A stretch of DNA of 64,000 nucleotides from contig CAZABJ010000002.1 of assembly GCA_964483375.1 (NCBI GenBank), positions 1-64,000 on the forward strand, in the 5' to 3' direction. The position numbers and the translations under genes were made by a program. The stretch comes from JAUIEH01 sp964483375 (lineage in GTDB: Bacteria > Pseudomonadota > Alphaproteobacteria > Caulobacterales > Maricaulaceae). Below, in pieces: positions 57,210 to 64,000 of the stretch; position 1 is the first letter of the stretch, and every line of letters begins with the position of its first letter. The notes beneath the pieces are model-generated. The model searched no databases. It was not told the origin of the DNA and worked only from the letters and a program-made list of their open reading frames with translations.

Positions 57210-57284
57210 TTCTTGCTCCATTGCGTTTTGCATGAGACGGGCGACGATTTTGTCGACCGTAGGTCTTTGACCCGAACCCAGTTT

Positions 57285-57301
57285 TGCAAACAGCAGGCCA
57301 A
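57285..57301 (-). promoter_or_regulatory. Sigma-54 promoter of the flagellin at 56379-57209
   Basis: On the minus strand TTGGCCTGCTGTTTGCA keeps GG and GC 12 bases apart and matches TGGC-N8-TTGCA; the two bases after TGGC differ from the consensus. Transcription would begin near 57274, with a leader of about 65 bases. Confidence 0.75.
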
Positions 57302-57390
57302 CCAGGGCCGCGGCAGAGCTAAAGTAATCCTGACTTGTTTTTACTCAGCTTTGTTGGTTTGCACACTGTAAACAACAAAAGCGCTCGGAA

Positions 57391-57452
57391 AATTCTGCCG
57401 AGTATTTGCACCAAATCCCCAGGCAAATTCTGCCGAGGGGTCAATTCTGCCG
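57391..57452. repeat. Three copies of AATTCTGCCG, possible enhancer
   Basis: AATTCTGCCG occurs at 57391-57400, 57426-57435 and 57443-57452, 90-167 bases upstream of the flagellin sigma-54 promoter. The middle copy is part of GGC-AAATTCT-GCC, a palindrome with seven-base spacer. Position and shape suit binding sites of a sigma-54 activator such as FlbD. They lie in the gap between two flagellin genes. Confidence 0.5.
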
Positions 57453-57481
57453 TGCGACCGGTTTCCGTTCTTGATGACAGC

Positions 57482-57510
57482 AAAAAGCCCGCGCGGCGGT
57501 CCGCGCGGGC
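57482..57510 (-). terminator. Intrinsic terminator of the upstream flagellin gene
   Basis: Perfect 10-bp stem GCCCGCGCGG at 57487-57496 and CCGCGCGGGC at 57501-57510, followed on the minus strand by TTTTT. It closes the flagellin at 57548-58375. Confidence 0.85.
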
Positions 57511-57547
57511 TTGGCTGGAACGATCCGACAACGCGATGCGCGCCGGA

Positions 57548-58375
57548 TCAGCCTTGGAAGAAGGAGATGATCGTTTGTGGGGCTTGGTTGGCGATCGAGA
57601 GCGCTTGGACCCCCAATTGTTGCTGCACTTGGATGGCTTGCAGCTTTGCGCTTTCCCTCGCCATGTCAGCGTCGACAAGGTTGCCGATGCCTCTTTCGGT
57701 TTCGTCGCTCAGTTTTGATACGAACGTCTTTTGGATTGTGAGCGACTTTGACGCGGTCCCCAGCCGCGCAAGCGCGGAGTTTAGGTTGTTCAGCGAGTTC
57801 TCGATTTGGGTGACCATGTTCGCCGCTTCGGTCTGCGTGTCGATGTCAGCCGTTGAAGCGAACGTAATGATGGAGCCCGAAAGCGAGAGATCCTCAGCCC
57901 CAACCGTAAGAACGCTGGAGCCGTCGGCATTCGCCAACGCGTCAAAGCTCGTAACCGAGCCGTCAATCAGATTCAGGCCGTTGAACTCAGCATTCGACAC
58001 GATTTGCGCGATCTGGTCCCGCAGCGCTTTGAAGTCTTCGTCCAAAGCCGAACGGGACGCAGTGTCGAGTGACGTGTCATTCGCGGCGAGCGCTTTTGCC
58101 TTCATCTCGATCATCAAATCCGAGATCGCCTCGCCCGCCGAAAGCGCCACATCCACCGTGGAGATGCCGCGATCGAGCGAATTCTGAACCACCCCGAGCC
58201 CCGCCACGTCAGCGCGCATGCGCTGCGCGATGGCGTAGATGCCGCCGTCGTCTTTCGCGCTGGCGACCTTCAAGCCGGTGTTGATGCGGTTCTGGACGGT
58301 GGCGAGCTCCATATTGGTTTTGTTGAGGTTTTGGAGCGCGACCATCGCGCCCGGATTGGTATTGACGCTGTGCAT
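57548..58375 (-). CDS. Flagellin
   Basis: A 275-residue flagellin. SVNTNPGAMVALQNLNKTNM and RINTGLKVASAKDDGGIYAI form the N-terminal part; LVDADMARESAKLQAIQVQQ and QLGVQALSIANQAPQTIISF the C-terminal part. Central domain is short and rich in Ser and Thr (DGSVTSFDALANADGSSVLT). Together with the two other flagellins it builds a multi-flagellin filament, as in Caulobacter. ATG 58375 has GGAG and GAAGAG upstream. Own sigma-54 promoter and terminator, so monocistronic. Confidence 0.97.
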   Translation of the reverse strand: MHSVNTNPGAMVALQNLNKTNMELATVQNRINTGLKVASAKDDGGIYAIAQRMRADVAGLGVVQNSLDRGISTVDVALSAGEAISDLMIEMKAKALAANDTSLDTASRSALDEDFKALRDQIAQIVSNAEFNGLNLIDGSVTSFDALANADGSSVLTVGAEDLSLSGSIITFASTADIDTQTEAANMVTQIENSLNNLNSALARLGTASKSLTIQKTFVSKLSDETERGIGNLVDADMARESAKLQAIQVQQQLGVQALSIANQAPQTIISFFQG

Positions 58376-58449
58376 CTCTTCGAGTCTCCGTTCTGGAAAT
58401 CGCAACGCGGTTTTCGCGTCGGCGGTCGTTTCGTCCACGCGCACGCCGA

Positions 58450-58467
58450 AGCAAGCGACGTGCCGAG
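58450..58467 (-). promoter_or_regulatory. Sigma-54 promoter of the flagellin at 57548-58375
   Basis: On the minus strand CTCGGCACG-TCGC-TTGCT differs from the consensus TGGCACG-N4-TTGCW only in the first base. GG and GC are 12 bases apart. Transcription is expected near 58439, with a leader of about 64 bases. Confidence 0.85.
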
Positions 58468-58576
58468 AACGCCGTCGAATGGAGACTTTAAAATATTGAT
58501 TTAATTGGACTTATTTGAGCGCCTGTTGCGTCCGACTTGGCGCTGAGCAGGCAATCCTCGCCGCCTAACGGCGGAT

Positions 58577-58597
58577 GCCCGGCAAAAAACGCCGGGC
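58577..58597. promoter_or_regulatory. GCCCGGC-N7-GCCGGGC palindrome, possible FlbD enhancer
   Basis: GCCCGGC-AAAAAAC-GCCGGGC, seven-base arms, lies 110-145 bases upstream of the flagellin sigma-54 promoter and five bases after the flaF stop. It has no T-tail on either strand, which speaks against a terminator. The core CGGC-N7-GCCG is the same as before flgI. Confidence 0.5.
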
Positions 58598-58602
58598 CCC
58601 TC

Positions 58603-58980
58603 TTAGCTGATCGGCGCGCCCTGGGCGGCGGCGCGGGCCTCAAGGCCCTGCATCACGGAGCGGTTGATGTCGATAAGGGGCTCGATGTCGGCGCCTTCGC
58701 GCATGACCGCGCTGGTGTGTTTGGAGACGAAAATCGAAAGCGAAATGATGCCCGCCCGCAATTGCTCGGGCAGGCCGTTGGTTTCGCTCGCGCAGTCGGC
58801 GGCGAACGCGCTCCACACGCGCCTGTTCCAGTCAAGCACGTCCGCGATCGCCGCCAGTTCGGTGCGAGGCTTGTTCATAATGTCCAAAAGGGCCCGGGTG
58901 ACTTGGCCCAAAAGGCGGTATTCTGCGCTGCGCGGGTCTTCAGCCCGGGCCGCCGCCTGCTGATACGCCTGGACCGACAT
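58603..58980 (-). CDS. flaF: Flagellar biosynthesis regulator FlaF
   Basis: A 125-residue FlaF, in Caulobacter needed for flagellin production and secretion. VQAYQQAAARAEDPRSAEYR opens the family, LLGQVTRALLDIMNKPRTEL and LDWNRRVWSAFAADCASETN are the central helices, and LRAGIISLSIFVSKHTSAVM the most conserved block. Length is ordinary. Its ATG lies 41 bases inside flbT, so the two are translated in a coupled way; their products act antagonistically on flagellin mRNA and protein in Caulobacter. Confidence 0.95.
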   Translation of the reverse strand: MSVQAYQQAAARAEDPRSAEYRLLGQVTRALLDIMNKPRTELAAIADVLDWNRRVWSAFAADCASETNGLPEQLRAGIISLSIFVSKHTSAVMREGADIEPLIDINRSVMQGLEARAAAQGAPIS

Positions 58981-59365
58981 TCCCCAACCTCTCCCGTTCG
59001 TAATCCATCAGTTTTCGGCACTTATTGAGCGCCTTGTAGAAGTCGCCCGCCATCACGTCGCGACTGATGGCGACGCAATCCGCAAGGATGCTGGGATTGC
59101 GGATGACGTTCATGAACTCGGTCATGCGCATGACGAAGTCGTCATAATACGGACCGTCTCGACCTTGATCGAGATACATCATCATCACCGGGAAGTAGAT
59201 CCGCTTCGCCGGCGAGTTGACGTCGTCCGCTTGCATGATGTCCTTCTCACGCAACACCGCAGCGCGGTTTTGCAGGACCAACGTCGCGCGACGGTCGCCG
59301 TTTTCGACCACCGCGCCGTTGAGCACGAATTTTTCGCCCGGTTTCAGCGACAGTTTCAAAGGCAT
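58940..59365 (-). CDS. flbT: Flagellin mRNA regulator FlbT
   Basis: A 141-residue FlbT. In Caulobacter it promotes decay and represses translation of flagellin mRNA by acting at the 5' leader when the hook is unfinished. PLKLSLKPGEKFVLNGAVVE, LVLQNRAAVLREKDIMQADD and PAKRIYFPVMMMYLD are the conserved blocks. The C-terminal 15 residues are Gly-rich. It heads the flbT-flaF pair and is divergent from the FlmG-like gene across 222 bases, in which I find no clear sigma-54 site. Confidence 0.95.
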   Translation of the reverse strand: MPLKLSLKPGEKFVLNGAVVENGDRRATLVLQNRAAVLREKDIMQADDVNSPAKRIYFPVMMMYLDQGRDGPYYDDFVMRMTEFMNVIRNPSILADCVAISRDVMAGDFYKALNKCRKLMDYERERLGNVGPGVSAGGGPG

Positions 59366-59587
59366 GGGGCGTTAGGCTCCGAGTGCTTATGCGCGCCGCG
59401 TCGTCGGGTGTGCCGTGAAGGCGTGGAGTGACGCTAGCGCATGTGACTTGCCGAACGCTAAATGGCCAAGGTTAACGAAGGGTCAGAGCCGACGCGCGGC
59501 CGGCGCGCGGACGGAAACCCGGCATGGCTAACCGACCCTTAACGTCCCGGCGCGAGCATAGGGTCGCTTCGCGCTGGGAGACCGCCT

Positions 59588-61387
59588 ATGACCGCCTCGC
59601 TTGACCTTGACGCCCTGCTCGCCGGCCCCTGCGAAGAGGCGAAACGAACCGCGCATGACGCCGCGGAACGGGCCGACCGGCGGCCGCATCTTGAGCGCTT
59701 GGAGGCTACGCTCGCCAACGACCCGGTCCTCGCCGAGCGCACCCGGGCGCGGGTGAAATTGATGCGCGAGGCCAGCGACGCGATCGCGCGCGAAGACGAC
59801 GCCGCCGCCGCCCGCGCCGCGCTGTCCGCGGTCGATCTCGACGAGCATTGCCCCGTCGCCAACCAGCTTCTCGGGCTCGCGCTCGACCGGATGGGCCACC
59901 TTTCCAAAGCCTTGGAGTTCTATGAACGCGCTTGGCGGCTCGACCCCAAGGACGCGGGCCTGCACCACAATCTGGGCATGGCGGCTTGGAAGCTCGACAT
60001 GCTTCCCGCGGCGGAAAAGTTCTACCGCGTCGCGTTAGACCTGCAGCCCGGCGATGCAGGCGTGGTCATCAATTTGGCCGGCGTCCTGCGCGACCAGGGC
60101 AAATTCGCCGACGCCATCGAGCTTTTGCGCGCGTTCATCTACGCTGAAGCAGAAAACGCCTTGCTGTGGAATGCGCTTGGCGCGGTGCTCTTGGAGCAAG
60201 GCGACCCCGAACAGGCCCTCGTCTTTTTCGAGGAGACCTTGCGGCTTAAGCCCGACTATGCGCGCGGTTGGCACAACCTCGCTTACGCCCGTCATAACGC
60301 CGGAACCTTGGAGGCCTCCTGCGAGGCCTATGACAAAGCCCTGGCGTTGTTGCACTCGCGCAAAGACCGCATCCAGTCCACCTACGCCCATTCCATCGCC
60401 TTGTTGGCGGCGGGGCGGTTGGAGCGCGGGTGGCGGGAGTACGATATCCGGCTGGACCGCGGCTACGCGTCAGCGACCCTCTATCTCATCGACAAACCGC
60501 GCTGGAACGGGCTCGGCGACGTCCGCGGCAAACGCGTCTTGTTAGTCGGCGAGCAAGGCCTGGGGGATGAAATCTTGTTCCTCAACGCCCTCCCCGATCT
60601 CATCGAAGAGGTGGGTCCCGACGGCGAAGTCCTCATCGCTTGCGAGCCGCGGCTTCAATCCCTGATCAAGCGCACCTACCCCAGCGTCACGGTCGGCCGT
60701 CACCACACCATCAAACGTGAAGGCCGCGACATCCGCGCGGTGCGTTGGATTGAGGACTGGGACGCCATCGATCTGTGGGGCCCCTTCGGCGCGCCCCTAA
60801 AACGCTATCGGACTTCGGTCGAAGACTTTCCCGCCACGCCCGGCTTTCTGACCCCTGATCCCGACCGCGTCACGGAAATACGCGCCGCGCTGGATGCATT
60901 GCCTGGCGGTTTGAAAGTCGGCGTGTGCTGGAAATCCCGCCTGATGACGGCGAAGCGCGCCAAGCACTTCAGCCCCTTCGAGCAATGGCGCCCGGTGCTC
61001 GCCACGCAGGGCGTGACCTTTGTGAGCCTGCAATATGGCGATGTGGACGACGAACTCGCGCACGCTCGCGACGTGCATGGGACCATCATCCATCAGCTGC
61101 CCGAGCTCGACCTGATGATGGATTTGGAAGGCGTCGCCGCGCTGGGCGCCGCTCTCGACCTGTCCATCGGACCGCCCAACGCATCCACGAACTTGGCCGC
61201 CGCGGCGGGCGGAACGATTTGGCAAATCGCCCAGCGCGCGCACTGGCCGTTCCACGGCACCGACACCCTGCCATGGTACCCCACCGCCCGGGCCTTCATC
61301 ACGCCGACATTTTCGGGCTGGGACGCGGTGATGCGCGAGGTCGGCGCAGCGCTCGCCGTAGAAGCGAACGCCGACCAGGCCGCTTGA
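59588..61387 (+). CDS. flmG: TPR-glycosyltransferase, FlmG-like flagellin glycosyltransferase
   Basis: A 599-residue fusion. Residues about 40-285 are six to seven tetratricopeptide repeats (QLLGLALDRMGHLSKALEFY, HHNLGMAAWKLDMLPAAEKF, NALGAVLLEQGDPEQALVFF). Residues about 315-585 are a GT-B-like transferase domain: LLVGEQGLGDEILFLNALPD, VLIACEPRLQSLIKRTYP, VGVCWKSRLMTAKRAKHFSP and SIGPPNASTNLAAAAGGTIW. This plan is that of Caulobacter FlmG, which binds flagellins through the TPRs and adds pseudaminic acid. A cytoplasmic place is expected. Context with three flagellins and pse genes supports it. GGGAGACC precedes the ATG. Confidence 0.87.
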   Translation: MTASLDLDALLAGPCEEAKRTAHDAAERADRRPHLERLEATLANDPVLAERTRARVKLMREASDAIAREDDAAAARAALSAVDLDEHCPVANQLLGLALDRMGHLSKALEFYERAWRLDPKDAGLHHNLGMAAWKLDMLPAAEKFYRVALDLQPGDAGVVINLAGVLRDQGKFADAIELLRAFIYAEAENALLWNALGAVLLEQGDPEQALVFFEETLRLKPDYARGWHNLAYARHNAGTLEASCEAYDKALALLHSRKDRIQSTYAHSIALLAAGRLERGWREYDIRLDRGYASATLYLIDKPRWNGLGDVRGKRVLLVGEQGLGDEILFLNALPDLIEEVGPDGEVLIACEPRLQSLIKRTYPSVTVGRHHTIKREGRDIRAVRWIEDWDAIDLWGPFGAPLKRYRTSVEDFPATPGFLTPDPDRVTEIRAALDALPGGLKVGVCWKSRLMTAKRAKHFSPFEQWRPVLATQGVTFVSLQYGDVDDELAHARDVHGTIIHQLPELDLMMDLEGVAALGAALDLSIGPPNASTNLAAAAGGTIWQIAQRAHWPFHGTDTLPWYPTARAFITPTFSGWDAVMREVGAALAVEANADQAA

Positions 61388-61481
61388 CCGTCCCTCAAGG
61401 CGTTTGCGCTGCGCGTGTTGCCCGCAGGACGGTCGGCGCGCTACCCCATGGGCTCCTCAGCCGAATAAGGAGCCGCAGAGC

Positions 61482-62330
61482 ATGCGCTTTGAAGGCACGC
61501 AAGACTACGTCGCCACGAAAGACCTTCAAGTCGCGGTCAACGCCGCGATTGCGCTGGAGCGGCCGCTTCTGGTGAAGGGCGAACCAGGCACAGGGAAAAC
61601 CGTTCTGGCCAAAGAGGTGGCCAAGACCTTGGGCGCGCCGCTCATCGAGTGGCATGTCAAATCCACGACCAAAGCCGCGCAAGGCTTGTACGAATATGAC
61701 GCCGTGGCGCGACTGCGCGACAGCCAGCTCGGCGACCCGCGGGTCAATGACGTCGCCAACTACATCAAGCCGGGGAAGCTCTGGGAAGCGTTCGTCGCGC
61801 CGGAGCGGCCGGTGTTGCTGATCGACGAAATCGACAAAGCCGACATCGAGTTTCCCAATGACCTGCTACAAGAACTCGATCGCATGGAGTTCTATGTCTA
61901 CGAGACGGGCGAAACCATAAAGGCCCACACCCGTCCGATCGTCATCATCACCTCAAACAACGAAAAAGAGCTCCCTGACGCGTTCCTCCGCCGCTGCTTC
62001 TTTCATTTCATCACCTTTCCGGACGACGACACCATGCGCGCGATCGTCGACGTGCATTTCCCTGGGATCAAACAGCGGCTTTTGGGCGAAGCGCTGCGGG
62101 TCTTTTATGAATTGCGCGAGGCGCCGGGGCTGAAAAAGAAACCCTCGACATCCGAGCTGCTTGATTGGCTCAAGCTCCTGCTCGTGGAGGATATCGACCC
62201 CGAGACCCTTCGCCAGCGCGATCCCGTAAAAGCCATCCCGCCGCTCGCCGGAGCGTTGGTGAAGAACGAGCACGACTCCCAGCTGCTTGAGCGCCTGGCT
62301 TTTCTCGCCCGTCGCGAACAGCGAAGCTGA
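61482..62330 (+). CDS. MoxR-type AAA+ ATPase
   Basis: A 282-residue AAA+ ATPase of the MoxR group. LLVKGEPGTGKTVLAKEVAK is Walker A (about 29-48), PVLLIDEIDKADIEFPNDLL Walker B with the MoxR-type extension, and IITSNNEKELPDAFLRRCFF sensor 1 and the arginine finger. MoxR proteins aid maturation of partner complexes, often encoded next to VWA-domain genes; none is in the window downstream, so the partner must lie elsewhere. AAGGAG precedes ATG 61482; the longer frame starting at 61404 is not used. Confidence 0.92.
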   Translation: MRFEGTQDYVATKDLQVAVNAAIALERPLLVKGEPGTGKTVLAKEVAKTLGAPLIEWHVKSTTKAAQGLYEYDAVARLRDSQLGDPRVNDVANYIKPGKLWEAFVAPERPVLLIDEIDKADIEFPNDLLQELDRMEFYVYETGETIKAHTRPIVIITSNNEKELPDAFLRRCFFHFITFPDDDTMRAIVDVHFPGIKQRLLGEALRVFYELREAPGLKKKPSTSELLDWLKLLLVEDIDPETLRQRDPVKAIPPLAGALVKNEHDSQLLERLAFLARREQRS

Positions 62331-62425
62331 GGACAACCCGCCGCATATCGGGCCGCCACACGTTTGCCGCGGTCGGGGGATGATATAAGCCTCCGCTGGG
62401 GACGGCCCTGAGGAGATGTTCGGAA

Positions 62426-63016
62426 ATGAATGCCAAGCTTTTCGCGGCGATCGCCGCAGCCGCGGCGCTTGCCTGGTCCGCGGGCGCTCAGGACGACGAG
62501 CGCCCGGTCAGCACGACCGAGTTGGACGACGGCGGCGCACGTCATGATGCGACCGGGGTCGAGTGCCCTGGCGAGATTGGAGCGGCTCCGCTCATCGACA
62601 TTTTGAGCTTTGACCGCGGCGAGGAACATCTCGGCGTCAGCTGCCTGTACGGAACTGACGGGCAGGGCGCGGTCACGATTTCGGTTCTGCGCGCGGACGT
62701 GCCGGAATTGGTGGGGCCGGGAACTTCCGCACAGCGTTGGAACCGGGTGGTTTTTCGCGCTCTGGCGGAGAACCGCAGCACGATGCCGCTCGCCATGGGC
62801 GAACTCGGCGTCAATGACGTTGAGGGCCTTCGCGCCGGGCTTTTCGAAATCGGGGTGTCCGAACAAGGCTTCGTTGCGATCGGGATCTGGGCGATGGACG
62901 CCGGAGACTGGGTGATTCACAGCCACGCTCAGTTCATCAATGACGACGACGGTCGGGCCATGGCCGCCCAGACCCGGTCCGTCACAGTGGCCGCCGCCGA
63001 GACCATCGACGGCTAA
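62426..63016 (+). CDS. Exported protein of unknown function
   Basis: A 196-residue exported protein with signal peptide (AKLFAAIAAAAALAWSAGAQ). Two cysteines, in VECPGEIG and VSCLYGTDG, could form a disulphide. The body alternates strands (AVTISVLRADVPELVGPG, EQGFVAIGIWAMDAGDWVIH) and ends with a helix rich in Ala (MAAQTRSVTVAAAETIDG). GAGGAG lies upstream of the ATG. No family recognised. It is followed 23 bases later by the TerB-like gene and may share its transcript. Confidence 0.75.
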   Translation: MNAKLFAAIAAAAALAWSAGAQDDERPVSTTELDDGGARHDATGVECPGEIGAAPLIDILSFDRGEEHLGVSCLYGTDGQGAVTISVLRADVPELVGPGTSAQRWNRVVFRALAENRSTMPLAMGELGVNDVEGLRAGLFEIGVSEQGFVAIGIWAMDAGDWVIHSHAQFINDDDGRAMAAQTRSVTVAAAETIDG

Positions 63017-63039
63017 CCCCGCCTGCAGGAGGCCGCATC

Positions 63040-63726
63040 ATGCGCATCGAGGACATGTTCGGCCGCCTATTGGCCGCCAGCACCGATCTGGCGGCCCGGG
63101 GCGAGGACTGGGCCGCAGAGCGGATGGGCGTCAGCGACGACCCCGACGACCGCAAAGCCATGTTGCGCGGCATGGGCGCGGGGGCGGCGGCTGCCGGCGC
63201 TTTGGCGCTTATTCTGGGAACGCGAACCGGGCGGCGCGTGGGCGGCCGGGCGGTGCAAATCGGCGCGCTCGCCGGGCTAGGCGCTCTGGGATGGCGCGCT
63301 TATCAGCAATGGCGCGAGACCCAAGGCGACGCTGAGACCGCGCCGCCTCCCCGCCTGGAAGGCCCCGCCGCGGAGGCCCGCGCCCGGATGCTCATCGCCG
63401 CGATGGTTTCCGCGGCCAAGGCGGACGGACATTTCGATGCAGCCGAGCGCGAAGCGGTACGTCTGCAAATCGCCGGGGCCCTCGAAGATGACGCCGACCA
63501 AGCCGTGATCGACGCCGAGCTCGAACGCCCCGCCGATCCCACAGCGATCGCCGCGCTGGCGGACGGCGATCCGGCGGCGGCGCGCGAGATCTACCTCGTC
63601 TCCGCGCTGACCTGCGAAGAGACGAGCCCTGCTGAGCGCGCTTATCTGGACGCGTTGGCCGCCGCCCTGTCGCTTGAGCCGGAGCTCGCCTTAGAGCTGG
63701 AGCGCGAAGCCCGCGCAGCCGGGTGA
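63040..63726 (+). CDS. DUF533/TerB-like protein
   Basis: A 228-residue protein of the YebE/DUF533 group with a TerB-like domain. Residues about 40-85 are hydrophobic and Gly/Ala-rich (GAGAAAAGALALILGTRTGR, IGALAGLGALGWRAYQQW), probably membrane associated. The TerB-like helical domain (about 110-225) has MLIAAMVSAAKADGHFDAAE, the calcium-like acidic turn of the fold, and PTAIAALADGDPAAAREIYL then SALTCEETSPAERAYLDALA. Role unknown; TerB proteins are linked to tellurite and envelope stress. CAGGAGG precedes the ATG. Confidence 0.88.
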   Translation: MRIEDMFGRLLAASTDLAARGEDWAAERMGVSDDPDDRKAMLRGMGAGAAAAGALALILGTRTGRRVGGRAVQIGALAGLGALGWRAYQQWRETQGDAETAPPPRLEGPAAEARARMLIAAMVSAAKADGHFDAAEREAVRLQIAGALEDDADQAVIDAELERPADPTAIAALADGDPAAAREIYLVSALTCEETSPAERAYLDALAAALSLEPELALELEREARAAG

Positions 63727-63736
63727 AGCAGGCGGT

Positions 63737-64000
63737 TCAGCCGCAGCACCCCTGCTCCTCGCCGTCACCTTTCTCAAGCGCCTCAAGGCGTTTTCGCGAC
63801 GCGTCCTCGCCATAGATGCGCGCCTCTCCCATGGTGTGGAAGGTTTCCCACACCACCCCGGACGGATCCCGCGCCCAGGACTTATCCGATTGGGCGTAGC
63901 AGCATTGCGCGCCGCGATCCGGCGCGGTGCGTTGACCCGCAGCCTGCAGCCGCGCTTCGACCTCCAAAAGTTCTTCAGGATTGTCGACGTCCAAACCAAC
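63737..64000 (-). CDS. ArsI/CadI-type vicinal-oxygen-chelate protein (partial)
   Basis: The 3' end of a gene running out of the window on the right. The visible frame reads LGLDVDNPEELLEVEARLQA, then CCYAQSDKSWARDPSGVVWE and FHTMGEARIYGEDASRKRLE, which is the C-terminal half of ArsI/CadI glyoxalase-fold proteins (C-As lyase and cadmium-induced families); the Glu in VVWETFHT is a metal ligand. The paired cysteines in CCYAQ agree with arsenic-binding members, and the very end EEQGCCG adds two more. The N-terminal VOC half is not visible, so the precise type is open. Confidence 0.8.
   Translation of the reverse strand, partial: VGLDVDNPEELLEVEARLQAAGQRTAPDRGAQCCYAQSDKSWARDPSGVVWETFHTMGEARIYGEDASRKRLEALEKGDGEEQGCCG

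Noticed and set aside
58577..58597. Hairpin read as terminator of flbT-flaF
   Set aside because: There is no T-run after either arm; the T-rich part is the loop. The same palindrome geometry before flgI makes a protein-binding site more likely.
1..64000. tRNA, rRNA, CRISPR arrays, transposons, prophage
   Set aside because: I read the intergenic gaps for T-loop-like GGTTCGAATCC patterns, spaced direct repeats, transposase motifs and phage proteins and found none I could support. A covariance search would be decisive for RNAs.

Overview
The window looks like the chromosome of a GC-rich, flagellated alphaproteobacterium of the Caulobacterales/Maricaulales/Parvularculaceae type. The evidence is the flagellar set (divergent fliX and flgI, an alphaproteobacterial dksA beside fliX, the flaF-flbT pair, three flagellin paralogues of about 276 residues behind sigma-54-type promoters, and a TPR-glycosyltransferase like Caulobacter FlmG) and the order ubiK-ybjN-proC-tetR and uvrC-pgsA. 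I see no transposase, integrase, phage gene, CRISPR array, rRNA or tRNA, so most of the window reads as core chromosome.

Bases 1-20,100 are housekeeping and envelope genes: a threonine aldolase/hydrolase pair, a LysM lipoprotein, a cold-shock protein, rluE, an endonuclease V homologue, an exported S9 oligopeptidase, a thioredoxin-like protein, a BON-LysM protein, a Nudix hydrolase, a sensor-less hybrid kinase, a cation antiporter, a pterin pair (a PTPS-fold protein lacking its catalytic cysteine, plus folB), and uvrC-pgsA. Bases 20,300-29,500 hold a soluble globin-coupled chemoreceptor, ilvE, a two-component pair with a glutathione transferase gene between regulator and kinase, and the ubiK cluster. 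Bases 28,600-33,800 form a co-oriented run: lgt, a MidA-type methyltransferase and pgeF, then prs, rplY and pth. Bases 33,900-39,200 are more accessory: a LuxR regulator without a synthase gene, a cytochrome P450, ychF, and an SRPBCC/ArsR pair preceded by two near-identical 20-bp operator-like palindromes.

Bases 39,261-61,387 are dominated by motility. dksA and fliX face flgI, a rod-binding FlgJ-like protein and a FlgN-like chaperone. A 904-residue beta-propeller-like protein resembling the FlaEY regulators follows. Next is a complete pseudaminic-acid pathway (pseI, pseH, pseG, pseC, a SpsF-type cytidylyltransferase in the pseF role, pseB). After a membrane protein and nhaA come three flagellins with flaG, then flaF-flbT and the FlmG-like transferase. 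The simplest reading is that the pse genes make CMP-pseudaminic acid, the FlmG-like enzyme attaches the sugar to flagellins, FlaF and FlbT control flagellin output, and sigma-54 with a FlbD-like activator drives the late genes. CGGC-N7-GCCG palindromes near the promoters may be the enhancers.

The last 2.6 kb carries a MoxR-type ATPase, an exported protein, a TerB-like protein and the 3' part of an ArsI/CadI-type gene cut by the window edge. The observations I would follow up first are the twin ArsR operators, one with the ribosome-binding site in its spacer; the Cys-to-Phe pterin synthase homologue; the sigma-54/enhancer layout of the flagellin cluster; and a 26-residue membrane protein gene at 13374-13454.
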